Shown here one piece after another: positions 37,432-45,713 of a DNA stretch of 60,202 nucleotides. This stretch comes from Solirubrobacteraceae bacterium (GTDB taxonomy: Bacteria > Actinomycetota > Thermoleophilia > Solirubrobacterales > Solirubrobacteraceae): positions 1-60,202 of the forward strand of contig JADGPK010000013.1 in assembly GCA_017882445.1 (NCBI GenBank), written 5' to 3'. How positions within the stretch are numbered: the stretch's first letter is position 1; every line of letters begins with the position of its first letter. A program made the translations under genes and the position numbers. The notes beneath the pieces are model-generated. The model was not told where the DNA came from, ran no database searches, and saw only the letters and a program-made list of their open reading frames with translations.

Positions 37432-38488
37432 GCTCGCCCGCACCGTGGGCGACATCGAGCTGGAGGTGTCGCTGCGGGTCCCCGCCGGGCGCTGCCTTGC
37501 CCTCGCTGGCCCCTCGGGCGCGGGCAAGACGACGATCCTGGGACTGATCGCCGGTACGGCGACGCCGCTTCGCGGCCGGATCGTCTGCGGCGAGCAGGTG
37601 TGGCTGGACACCGAGCGCCGCATCGATACGCCGCCCGAGCGACGCCGTTGCGGCTACGTCTTTCAGGACTACGCGCTGTTTCCCCATCTGTGCGCGTGGC
37701 GAAACGTCGCCTACGGGCTGGGTGAGGTGCCCCGCTCTCAGCGCCGTGCTCGGGCGCTGGAGCTGCTGGAGCGTCTGGGGCTCGGCGATCGCGCCGAGGC
37801 TTCACCGGCGACGCTGTCGGGCGGGGAGCGCCAGCGCGTGGCGCTCGCACGAGCGTTGGCCCGGCGGGGAGACGTGCTGCTGCTCGACGAGCCGCTCTCG
37901 GCGCTCGACGCGCGCACCCGCGCCGACGCGACCCACGCCGTGGCCGAGATCCTGCGCGAGACGGAGGCGCCCGTGATCCTCGTCACCCACGACTTCGCCG
38001 ACGCCGCGCTCCTCGGCGACGAGACCGCCGTCATCGACCGTGGCCGCATCGTCCAGCAGGGGACCGCCAGCAGCCTCGCAGCCACGCCGGGGACCGCTTT
38101 CGTCGCGGACTTCGCCGGAGCGGTTGTGCTCACCGGCGTCGCCCGCCCCGCTGCTGACGGGCTGACCACGGTCGCGCTCGACGGAGGCGGACAGGTGAGC
38201 GCGACCGCGACCGGCCCGAGCACGGGTCCGGTGGCAGTCAGCGTCTACCCCTGGGAGATCGTCATCCAGCCGCTCGACGCGGCCCTCAACAGCTCGGCGC
38301 AGAACCGCCTGCCGGCCCGGGTCGTTTCGGTGACGGCCGTCGGAAACCGGGTGAGGATCGGGCTTCAGGCGTCCCAACCGCTCGTCGCCGAGATCACGCA
38401 GCCCGCGGCGCGCGCCCTGCAGCTCGCTGTCGGATCACGCGTGATCGCCTCGTGGAAGGCCACCGCGACGCGGCTGATCGAGAGGTAG
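37418..38488 (+). CDS. modC: Molybdate ABC transporter ATP-binding protein
   Basis: 356 residues. Walker A is GPSGAGKTT (residues 31-39); the Q-loop is GYVFQDYALFPHL; the ABC signature LSGGERQRVALARAL; Walker B LLLDEPLSALD; the switch His is in VILVTHDFADA. The C-terminal 100 residues (from about 255) form a TOBE-like regulatory region (SVYPWEIVIQP, RLPARVVSVTAVGNRVRIGL), as in ModC proteins that sense molybdate. It energises uptake from the ModA-bound pool. The gene is the last of the mod operon and is convergent with moaA, 25 bases away. Confidence 0.93.
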   Translation: MLRAELARTVGDIELEVSLRVPAGRCLALAGPSGAGKTTILGLIAGTATPLRGRIVCGEQVWLDTERRIDTPPERRRCGYVFQDYALFPHLCAWRNVAYGLGEVPRSQRRARALELLERLGLGDRAEASPATLSGGERQRVALARALARRGDVLLLDEPLSALDARTRADATHAVAEILRETEAPVILVTHDFADAALLGDETAVIDRGRIVQQGTASSLAATPGTAFVADFAGAVVLTGVARPAADGLTTVALDGGGQVSATATGPSTGPVAVSVYPWEIVIQPLDAALNSSAQNRLPARVVSVTAVGNRVRIGLQASQPLVAEITQPAARALQLAVGSRVIASWKATATRLIER

Positions 38489-38513
38489 CACGCGCTGAAG
38501 TAGACCTTGCAGG

Positions 38514-39524
38514 TCAGCCCCCGATATAGGACATCTCGACCTTCGGTCGCCTCGCGGTCAGGGGACTGCGCGCCTCGGAGTAGCGGTCGGCCCGGGCGAT
38601 CCAGATCGAGCGTAGGCGCCGAGCGATCTCCTCGTCAGAGGCTCCGCCGCGCAGCAGGGCACGCAGATCGTGCCCGCCCGCGGCGAACAGGCAGGTGTGG
38701 AGCTTGCCCTCGGCGGAGAGCCTGGCGCGCGTGCAGCTTGCGCAGAACGGTCGGGTGACCGAGGCGATGAGGCCTATCTCCCCGGCGCCGTCGCGGTAGC
38801 GGTAGCGGGCGGCCACCTCGCCTTGGTGGTTCGGCTGCAGCGGCTGCAGCGGCCAGGAGGCTTCGATCGTGCGCAGGATCTCGGCGACCGGGACGACGTC
38901 GTTGAGGGTCCAGTGGTTGGTCGTCCCCACATCCATGAACTCGATGAAGCGCAGCGTGTGCCCACGGTGGCGGAAGAGGTCCGCCATGGGAAGCAGGCAG
39001 TGGTCGTTGACACCGCGCCTGACGACCATGTTGACCTTCACGGGAGTCAGCCCGGCGTCTGCGGCGGCGTCGATGCCCGCGAGGACCCGAGCGACGGGGA
39101 AGCCGACATCGTTGATCGCGCCAAAGACATCGTCGTCGAGCGCATCGAGGCTGACCGTGACGCGGGTCAGGCCAGCGTCCGCCAGAGCGCGAGCCTTCCC
39201 GGCGAGCATGGCGCCGTTGGTCGTCAGGGCGACGTCGGTAATGCCATCGAGCACGGCGAGCTTCTCCACCAGCCGCTCGAGGTCGCGGCGCAGCAGGGGC
39301 TCTCCCCCGGTGAGGCGAACCTTCGTGACGCCCTGCTCGGCGAACAGGCGAGCAAGGCGGGTGATCTCCTCGAAGGAGAGCAGCTCGGCGCGGGGCAGGA
39401 AGGCGAAGCCGCGGCCGAACAGCTCCTTCGGCATGCAGTAGCCGCAGCGGAAGTTACATCGATCGGTGACCGAGATTCGCAGGTCGCGCAGCGAGCGCGC
39501 ACGTTGATCGAGCGTCGCGGTCAT
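38514..39524 (-). CDS. moaA: GTP 3',8-cyclase (molybdopterin step 1, radical SAM)
   Basis: 336 residues from ATG 39524. Radical SAM motif CNFRCGYC (C-x3-C-x2-C) after [14 protein letters not shown] region [15 protein letters not shown], and a second [4Fe-4S] site at the C-terminal [18 protein letters not shown]. The C-terminus ends in Gly-Gly (SYIGG), as required for activity of MoaA. It converts GTP to 3',8-cyclo-dihydro-GTP, which MoaC turns into cyclic pyranopterin monophosphate. It follows mobA on the minus strand after 40 bases. Confidence 0.95.
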   Translation of the reverse strand: MTATLDQRARSLRDLRISVTDRCNFRCGYCMPKELFGRGFAFLPRAELLSFEEITRLARLFAEQGVTKVRLTGGEPLLRRDLERLVEKLAVLDGITDVALTTNGAMLAGKARALADAGLTRVTVSLDALDDDVFGAINDVGFPVARVLAGIDAAADAGLTPVKVNMVVRRGVNDHCLLPMADLFRHRGHTLRFIEFMDVGTTNHWTLNDVVPVAEILRTIEASWPLQPLQPNHQGEVAARYRYRDGAGEIGLIASVTRPFCASCTRARLSAEGKLHTCLFAAGGHDLRALLRGGASDEEIARRLRSIWIARADRYSEARSPLTARRPKVEMSYIGG

Positions 39525-39564
39525 GGTGTGTCCGTTCAGCCTACTCGTGCCGCAGCAGCAGCAG

Positions 39565-40176
39565 TCACCCACCCTGGAGAAGCAATCGCTCCGCGACTTG
39601 GAGGTCGGTGGGGTCGTTGACGTTGAAGAAGAGCCTGCCGGGGTCGCCGAAACGCTGCAACTCACGCTCGTCGAAGATGCGCGGTTGGAGTCCGGCGATC
39701 GCCTTGCGCATCGAATGGCCGCTGCGCACGGCGATCTCCAGGGCGCCGGCGTGCGCGGGCTCGTAGCGGGCGAGCAGCGGTTGCGCCCGGCCTTCTATCT
39801 CGGGCACGACGAGACCATCGAGACCGGCCAGCCACGCGAGCAGCGGTCCGGTCACGAACGGCATGTCACAGCCGACGACGACGACAGGCCCCCCGCCACC
39901 CCAGCGCAGGGCGGTGATGACCCCACAGAGGGGGTGGCGGGGGAGCGCGGGCTCGCGGAGCACCGCACAGTCGAGCTCCGGCAGCGGCGACTGCCTCTTG
40001 GCGACGACAACGGCGTCGAGCCCCGCCGCGTTCAGAGCTGCCAGCGGGTAGGAGATCAAGGGCCGTCCACCCAGCTCCGCCAGCGCCTTGGCGCCGCCGA
40101 TCCGTCGGCTGCGCCCACCGGCGAGAACGACGCCGATCACCGCGCGAGGTGCTGCCTCAGGCGCCGGCCCGGTCAC
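39565..40176 (-). CDS. mobA: Molybdenum cofactor guanylyltransferase
   Basis: 203 residues from a GTG at 40176 ([15 protein letters not shown]); the longer open frame upstream runs through the moeA gene and is not used. The nucleotidyltransferase motif is [20 protein letters not shown], with [32 protein letters not shown] and the C-terminal [14 protein letters not shown], all typical of MobA. It adds GMP to Mo-molybdopterin to make the MGD form, needed as bis-MGD by the DMSO-reductase-family enzymes in this window. Together with moaA it forms a minus-strand pair divergent from moeA. Confidence 0.92.
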   Translation of the reverse strand: MTGPAPEAAPRAVIGVVLAGGRSRRIGGAKALAELGGRPLISYPLAALNAAGLDAVVVAKRQSPLPELDCAVLREPALPRHPLCGVITALRWGGGGPVVVVGCDMPFVTGPLLAWLAGLDGLVVPEIEGRAQPLLARYEPAHAGALEIAVRSGHSMRKAIAGLQPRIFDERELQRFGDPGRLFFNVNDPTDLQVAERLLLQGG

Positions 40177-40279
40177 GCCGTGAAGTCTGTCACCCGCCGG
40201 GGCGAGGATCACGGATTCGCCGGACTCCGACGGTGGCCCACTCGTGCGAGGCAGTCCGCCCGTAGACTGATGGCCAGAG

Positions 40280-41500
40280 GTGGCGGCGCACATGATCGAG
40301 ATCGAGGAGGCCCGGCGCCTGGTCCTCGAGCACGTCTCGCCGCTAGGAAGCGAGAGCGTGGAGCTGCGCGCGGCGCTCGGACGCGCGCTCGCCGAGGATG
40401 TGACCAGCCCCGAGGATGTGCCCGCCTTTGACAGCTCGGCGATGGACGGATTCGCCCTTCGCGCCGCCGATACCCGCGGCGCCCGGCGCGATTCGCCTGT
40501 CACGCTGCCCATCGTCGATGAGTCGCGCGCCGGGCATCCGGCTGGATCCGGTCTGGGTGCCGGGCAGGCGATCGCGATCTCGACCGGTGGGGTGATCCCG
40601 ACCGGAGCCGACGCGGTGGTCCGGGTAGAGGAGACGAGATCCGAGCATGGACTCGTTCAGATTCTCTCTGAGGTGGAGCCCCACCGTGACATCCGACACG
40701 CCGGCGAGGACATCCGCGGCGGCGACACCGTGCTCGAGAGCGGTGTCCGGTTGGGACCTGCCGAGCTCGGTGTGCTCGCCTCGTCCGCACGCTCGGCTGT
40801 CATTTGCCATCGACGGCCGACCGTCTGGGTCCTGGCCACCGGCGACGAGCTGATCGAGCCCGGTCAGCCCATGCGGCCGGGTGCGGTGCGCAACTCGAAC
40901 GCCTATTCGATCCCCGCCCTGGCAGAGCGGGCGGGCGCCGAGGTGACCGGGGTCACCGTGGTCCCCGACGACCCCGACGTCACCCGCGCGGCAATAGCAC
41001 AGACGCTTGAGTGCGACGTCACGGTGATCTGCGGAGGCGTCTCGGTCGGCGTGCACGACCACGTCAAGCGGGCACTCATCGACCTGGGAATCGAGGAGAT
41101 CTTCTGGCGCGTTGCCCTGAAGCCGGGGAAGCCGACCTGGTTCGGCAGACATGAGGGCGGCTTGGTCTTCGGCCTGCCGGGCAACCCGGTGTCTGCGATG
41201 GTCACCTTTACCCTGCTCGTCCGCCCGGCGCTGATGGCCCTGAGCGGCAGGCGGCCCAAACGCCGGCGAACGACTGCCACGCTCGACCGCGACTACGAGA
41301 AGAGCCCCGGCCGGGCGCACGCCGTGCGTTGCCGCCTGGAGCTGCGCGAGGACGGCTGGCACGCGCAGCCCGCCGAGCAGCACGGCTCGCACATCCTGAC
41401 CTCGATGCTCGGCGCCGACGCACTCGCGATCATCCCGACCGCCAGCGGGAACGTGCGGGCGGGCGAGCGCGTCGAGATCGAGCTGCTCGACGACGGGTAG
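40280..41500 (+). CDS. moeA: Molybdopterin molybdenumtransferase
   Basis: 406 residues from GTG 40280 (an ATG at 40292 is in frame). Domain order is that of MoeA: MIEIEEARRLVLEHVSPLGS, PAFDSSAMDGFALRAAD, GGVIPTGADAVVRVEETRS, and the MoCF domain with VLATGDELIEPGQPMRPGAV, CGGVSVGVHDHVKRALIDLG and GGLVFGLPGNPVSAMVTF, followed by a C-terminal beta-barrel. It inserts molybdate into adenylated molybdopterin. It leads a four-gene plus-strand operon (moeA, moaDE, moaC, mog). Confidence 0.93.
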   Translation: MAAHMIEIEEARRLVLEHVSPLGSESVELRAALGRALAEDVTSPEDVPAFDSSAMDGFALRAADTRGARRDSPVTLPIVDESRAGHPAGSGLGAGQAIAISTGGVIPTGADAVVRVEETRSEHGLVQILSEVEPHRDIRHAGEDIRGGDTVLESGVRLGPAELGVLASSARSAVICHRRPTVWVLATGDELIEPGQPMRPGAVRNSNAYSIPALAERAGAEVTGVTVVPDDPDVTRAAIAQTLECDVTVICGGVSVGVHDHVKRALIDLGIEEIFWRVALKPGKPTWFGRHEGGLVFGLPGNPVSAMVTFTLLVRPALMALSGRRPKRRRTTATLDRDYEKSPGRAHAVRCRLELREDGWHAQPAEQHGSHILTSMLGADALAIIPTASGNVRAGERVEIELLDDG

Positions 41501-41506
41501 CATGGA

Positions 41507-42205
41507 GTGGTGATCGTGCGCGTGCGTTTCTTCGCCATCCTGCGGGAACGTGCCGGGACCGAGTCGATCGAGGTCGACCTGGCCGAGGGAGCGACCGTCG
41601 CGGATGCCATCAGGGCACTCTCGGAGCTGCCCGCGCTCACTGGAGTCCTCGACCGCCTGCCGGTTGCAATGGCTGTCAACCGCGAGTATGCGACAACAGA
41701 CACCCGCCTGGTCGCGCAGGACGAGCTGGCCCTGATTCCCCCGATCAGCGGCGGCGTCGACATCCATGCCCGCGTCACCGAAGAGCCGCTCTCACTGCAG
41801 GTGCTGACCCGCGCCGTCACCCGCCCCGGGGCAGGCGCGATCGTCACCTTCCAGGGCATGCCTCGCAACGTCGGCCACCTCGACTACGAGGCCTACCGGG
41901 AGATGGCCGAGGAGCGAATGATGGCCATCCTCAGCGACTGCCTCGAGCGTCACGACCTGCAGGCCATCGCCGCAGAGCACCGTGTCGGAAAGGTCGAGCT
42001 TTCGGAGCCCAGCGTGATTGTCGCGGTGTCAGCAGTCCATCGGGTAGAGGCCTTCGCCGCAGCCAGCGAGGCGATCGACCGGATCAAGGCCGAGGCGCCG
42101 ATCTGGAAGCAGGAGGTCGAGCCGGACGGAACGGTGCGCCGGGTGGACGGGGCGCCGCCTCGAGCCGGCCTTCGAGAGCCCTCGCAGCGAGAGGCAGAAC
42201 GGTGA
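41507..42205 (+). CDS. MoaD-MoaE fusion: molybdopterin synthase, both subunits in one chain
   Basis: 232 residues. Residues 1-83 are MoaD (VRVRFFAILRERAG, with DELALIPPISGG at its end); residues 84-232 are MoaE (AGAIVTFQGMPRNVG, LDYEAYREMAEERM, HRVGKVELSEPSVIVAVSAV and KAEAPIWKQEVEPD). The MoaD Gly-Gly (82-83) is internal, yet must be free for thiocarboxylate formation. In Mycobacterium tuberculosis the comparable MoaX is cleaved after this Gly, and the same processing is likely here. The MoaE lysines of the PIWK region are kept. The stop overlaps the moaC start by four bases. Confidence 0.9.
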   Translation: MVIVRVRFFAILRERAGTESIEVDLAEGATVADAIRALSELPALTGVLDRLPVAMAVNREYATTDTRLVAQDELALIPPISGGVDIHARVTEEPLSLQVLTRAVTRPGAGAIVTFQGMPRNVGHLDYEAYREMAEERMMAILSDCLERHDLQAIAAEHRVGKVELSEPSVIVAVSAVHRVEAFAAASEAIDRIKAEAPIWKQEVEPDGTVRRVDGAPPRAGLREPSQREAER

Positions 42206-42699
42206 ACGAGGGCCGGTTGAGCCACTTCGACGAGCACGGCAGGGCACGGATGATCGATGTCGGAGCCAAGAAACCCGGCGAGCGCAGGGCACGAGCCACA
42301 GCGCGGCTGCGGATGTCAGCGGCGACAGCGCGCGCCATCGAGATCGGAGACACGCCCAAGGGCGAGGTGCTCGGGGTGGCGCGGATTGCCGGCATCCAGG
42401 CCGCCAAGCGGACAGCCGAGCTGATCCCGCTCGCCCATCCGCTCGCGCTGACGTTCGTCGATGTGACCGCCAGCGTCAGCGCCGGGCAGGGCCTCGTCGA
42501 GCTGACCTCCGAGGTCCGCACCGTGGGGCGTACGGGCGTCGAGATGGAGGCGATGACCGCTTGCGCGGTCGCGGCGCTGACCGTCTACGACATGGTCAAG
42601 GGGCTGGAGCGAGGGGTCAGGGTGGAGATGATCACGCTGCTGGAGAAGAGCGGCGGACGCAGCGACTGGCGGCGCGAAGACGACGAGCTCACAAGCTGA
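42202..42699 (+). CDS. moaC: Cyclic pyranopterin monophosphate synthase
   Basis: 165 residues from a GTG at 42202 overlapping the moaDE stop. The sequence LSHFDEHGRARMIDVGAKKP, GVARIAGIQAAKRTAELIPL, AHPLALTFVD and GRTGVEMEAMTACAVAALTV with YDMVKGLERG is the diagnostic MoaC pattern, including the catalytic Lys and His residues. It converts the MoaA product to cyclic pyranopterin monophosphate. Usual length. Confidence 0.95.
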   Translation: MNEGRLSHFDEHGRARMIDVGAKKPGERRARATARLRMSAATARAIEIGDTPKGEVLGVARIAGIQAAKRTAELIPLAHPLALTFVDVTASVSAGQGLVELTSEVRTVGRTGVEMEAMTACAVAALTVYDMVKGLERGVRVEMITLLEKSGGRSDWRREDDELTS

Positions 42700-42705
42700 G
42701 CCCTC

Positions 42706-43185
42706 ATGAGGGCGGCCATCATCACGATCAGCACCTCGAAGTCCGCCGGCGAGGGTGAGGACACAGGCGGGAGCAGGCTGGCAGCGCTCGCCGAGCGGCT
42801 CGGCGCCGAGATCGCCGGTCGAGACCTCATCCCCGACGACCGCGAGCTGATCGAACAGCGGTTCCGCCATTGGGCAGACGTCGAGCGCTGCGAGCTGGTG
42901 CTGAGCACCGGCGGCACGGGCTTTGCCCCCACCGACATCACGCCGGAGGCGACGCTGGCGGTCATCGAGCGCGAGGCCCCCGGGATAGGGGAGGCGATGC
43001 GTGTCGCCTCCCGCGAGCACACCCGCCACTGGATGCTCTCGCGCGCCGTGGCCGGCATTCGCGGGTCAAGCCTGATCGTCAACTTCCCCGGCAACCCCGA
43101 CAGCATCGACCAGGCCGGTGAGGCGATCGCCGCGGCGCTGCCACACGCGGTCGAGCTGATCGCCGGCCGGCAATCGCTCCATTAG
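42706..43185 (+). CDS. mog: Molybdopterin adenylyltransferase (MogA/MoaB type)
   Basis: 159 residues: MRAAIITISTSKSAGEGEDT with GGSRLAALAERLGAEI, the GTGGTGF-like motif LSTGGTGFAPTDITPEAT, and SSLIVNFPGNPDSIDQA. This is the MoCF fold that adenylates molybdopterin before Mo insertion by MoeA. It starts six bases after moaC. The last 120 bases overlap, on the other strand, the 3' end of the MFS gene. Confidence 0.93.
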   Translation: MRAAIITISTSKSAGEGEDTGGSRLAALAERLGAEIAGRDLIPDDRELIEQRFRHWADVERCELVLSTGGTGFAPTDITPEATLAVIEREAPGIGEAMRVASREHTRHWMLSRAVAGIRGSSLIVNFPGNPDSIDQAGEAIAAALPHAVELIAGRQSLH

Positions 43186-44412
43186 CCCGGGCTCCGGGAT
43201 GTGTATCCGGGCGCTCAGTCCAGCGGCCGCCGGAATACCCACCAGCAGGCAGAGAGCCGCGGCGGCCAGCAGAGCGTGGTGCACATTGGTCGCAGTCACC
43301 ACGCCGTCGAGCGTGAGTCCGGCGAGTCCAGCACCGATGGCCGCTCCGATCAGCCGGCCGGCCGACAGCACGGCGGACACCCGCCCGTGAGCGGTGATGG
43401 GAATCGAGTTCAGAGCGGCTCTGGATGTCGGCGCGAACAGCAGCCCCAGACCAAATCCGACCGGCAGCAGCAACGCCAGCGAGACCAGACCATCGAGCGG
43501 CACGCCCGGGATGCCGAGCACCAAGAGGGCCAGACCAGCGCACCCGAATCCAAGCACCACCGGAAGCCGCTCGCCACGAGCATCGGCGAGCCTGCCGGAG
43601 AGCGGGGCAGCGAGCGCCACGAGCAGTGCGACCACGATCAATGCCGCGGCCGCGCCCAGCGCCGAGTAACCAGCCGCCACCTGCAGATACTGCTCAGCCA
43701 CGAAGAACGCACCGATCATCACGACAAACGTGAGAGTCGCCACCAGCGTTGCCGCCGCGAGCACCCGGCTGCGCAGACGCACATCGGCCGTCTTGAGCCT
43801 CTGCTGATGCACCCCCGCGGGCATCAGCCGGTAGACGGCGGTGGCGGAGAGCACCGCGAGCGGTACCAGCGCCCACCAGACCGCCCGCCAACCGATCAGC
43901 ACGGTCAGCCCACCTCCCAGCAACGGGCCGATCAGATTCGCCATCCCCGATCCGGCGCTCCAGATGCCCAGCGCGGTACCGCGTCGCTCAGCGGGGAAGC
44001 CGCTGACCGCCCCAGCGAGGGCCGCCGGACTGACCAACCCGGCACCCGCTCCCTGAACGATCCGCGAGAGCAGCAGCATTCCGGGATCCCCAGCCAGCGC
44101 TCCCGCACACGCGCCGGCTCCAAAGACGAACAGCCCACTCAGGGCGACGCGACGCGAGCCGGCGCTATCGACGAGCGTTCCGCCCGGCCACAGCGTGAGC
44201 GCATAGACGACGAAGTACGCCCCGAGCACAAGCCCCTGAAAGTGGCTGTTCATTCCCAGTGCGCGTCCAGCCGAGGGGAGCGCCACCGTGATCAGCGTCC
44301 CGTCCATCTGAAGGACCGCGGCCGCTCCGGTAAAGGCCGCCAACCGCAGCCACGCCGAGCGGCTGACCCTGATGGCCGACCCTGAGGAGCGACGGCGCGC
44401 TCGCGCTCTCAT
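43066..44412 (-). CDS. MFS transporter (DHA2-like drug/metabolite exporter)
   Basis: About 448 residues from ATG 44412 (the frame extends upstream without support). Twelve or more hydrophobic helices, with the family motifs LPSAGRALGMNSHFQGLVLG, LWPGGTLVDSAGSRRVALSG, SRIVQGAGAGLVSPAALAG and GIWSAGSGMANLIGPLLGG. The pattern is that of 14-helix EmrB/QacA-type exporters, though the length fits 12 helices. Substrate unknown. The 3' end runs 120 bases into mog on the opposite strand; since no earlier stop exists in its frame, the C-terminal tail (GDQLDRVWQRRGDRL) is encoded by antisense mog sequence. Confidence 0.85.
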   Translation of the reverse strand: MRARARRRSSGSAIRVSRSAWLRLAAFTGAAAVLQMDGTLITVALPSAGRALGMNSHFQGLVLGAYFVVYALTLWPGGTLVDSAGSRRVALSGLFVFGAGACAGALAGDPGMLLLSRIVQGAGAGLVSPAALAGAVSGFPAERRGTALGIWSAGSGMANLIGPLLGGGLTVLIGWRAVWWALVPLAVLSATAVYRLMPAGVHQQRLKTADVRLRSRVLAAATLVATLTFVVMIGAFFVAEQYLQVAAGYSALGAAAALIVVALLVALAAPLSGRLADARGERLPVVLGFGCAGLALLVLGIPGVPLDGLVSLALLLPVGFGLGLLFAPTSRAALNSIPITAHGRVSAVLSAGRLIGAAIGAGLAGLTLDGVVTATNVHHALLAAAALCLLVGIPAAAGLSARIHIPEPGLMERLPAGDQLDRVWQRRGDRLTGLVDAVGVAGEVDDQA

Positions 44413-44470
44413 CGGCACGCCGATGAGAGCGATTCGGTGGGATGGGCGAACCTTGGCTGCACTTGCCTGC

Positions 44471-45712
44471 CTAGAGCCCGAACGCGAAGCCCAGCCAGAT
44501 GAGTCCGACCAGCGTGACGGCAACCGTCGCGAAGCTGACGGCGACACGGTGCCTGCGCCGCAGCCCATACGGGGCTGGGAGCACCCGGTGGGCTAGCAGG
44601 ATGAGCATGCCGAGCACCAGCGGTAGCAGCAGCGCGTTTACGACCTCCACGTCGACGGCGAGCCGTACGAGCGAGGTGCTGGCGAGCACAAGCGCCGCGC
44701 CGAACGCGACCGCGCCGGCATACAGGCTGTAGAACAGCGGTGCGCGGCGCAGCCCGTCGTTCAGGCTCCGCGGCCGCCCGGCAACCTCGGCGACCGCCCA
44801 GGCGGCTGCGAGCGAGACGACGATGCTCGCGACCATCGCCGCTCCGAGCATCCCGAGCGCGAGCAGGACGCGGCTGGTCGAGCTGCCGAGCAGCGGCGCG
44901 AGCGCGCTGGCGATTGCACCCACGCTTTGCAGCGAGCCCGCGTGACCATGGAGGCTCGCCGCGGTCGCCACCAGCACAGAGCCCATGATCAGCTGCGTCA
45001 GCAGCGCGCCGAGCGCGGTGTCGATCCGCGCCGCGCGCAGATCGCGCGCGGTCAGGCCCTTGTCGACCACCGCGTGCTGCTGGTAGAAGATCATCCACGG
45101 CATCACGACCGCCCCGACGTTCGCCGCGACCAGCGCGAGATAGCCCGGCTGGCCGAGCGGCTGGGTCACGACTCCGGCGGCGAGCTCGTGTCCGCCGGGA
45201 CGGGCGAGCACGGCCGCAGCGACGAAGGCGAGCTCGAACAGTCCCAGCGCGATCCCGACCAGCTCCACCCGCCGGTAGCCGCCCGAGACGACCAGGACCA
45301 CCAGGAGTCCCGCCGCCGGTAGCACGGTCAGCGCCGGTGGCAATCCGAACAGCTGACCGACGCCGGCGACGCCGGCGAACTCGGTCACCAGCGCGCCGAG
45401 CGCGCTCACGAGCAGCGCGCCGATCGACACCAGCGCCCAGCGGGCGCCGAAGCACTCCCGGATCAGCTGCGCGTGCCCCTTGCCCGTCGCGATCCCCAAC
45501 CGAACGGTCAGCTCCATCACGAGGTACAGCACCGGCACCAGCAGCACCTGCAGCGCCAGCAGGCGGTACCCCCAGCGCGCACCCGACTGGGAAGCCGTGA
45601 TCACGCTGCCCGCGTCGGTATCGGCGAGCATCACCATCAACCCCGGGCCGAGGACCCACAGCCACCGCGGTACACGCGGCCGGCGCTGCATCGAACACTG
45701 CACGCTGGTCAT
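44471..45712 (-). CDS. NRAMP-family metal transporter with altered metal-site motifs
   Basis: 413 residues with about 11 membrane helices. The TM1 motif, DPGN in classical NRAMP, is DTDAGS here (LADTDAGSVITASQSGARWG), and the TM6 MPH motif is MPW (GAVVMPWMIFYQQHAVV). NRAMP proteins take up Mn2+ or Fe2+; members with changed motifs can prefer other ions, for example Mg2+. It lies one base after the glutamyl-tRNA reductase gene and may be in the cytochrome operon, where iron supply for heme would be logical. Start placed at MTSVQCS; a second Met (MQRRPR) is possible. Confidence 0.8.
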   Translation of the reverse strand: MTSVQCSMQRRPRVPRWLWVLGPGLMVMLADTDAGSVITASQSGARWGYRLLALQVLLVPVLYLVMELTVRLGIATGKGHAQLIRECFGARWALVSIGALLVSALGALVTEFAGVAGVGQLFGLPPALTVLPAAGLLVVLVVSGGYRRVELVGIALGLFELAFVAAAVLARPGGHELAAGVVTQPLGQPGYLALVAANVGAVVMPWMIFYQQHAVVDKGLTARDLRAARIDTALGALLTQLIMGSVLVATAASLHGHAGSLQSVGAIASALAPLLGSSTSRVLLALGMLGAAMVASIVVSLAAAWAVAEVAGRPRSLNDGLRRAPLFYSLYAGAVAFGAALVLASTSLVRLAVDVEVVNALLLPLVLGMLILLAHRVLPAPYGLRRRHRVAVSFATVAVTLVGLIWLGFAFGL

Positions 45713-45713
45713 C

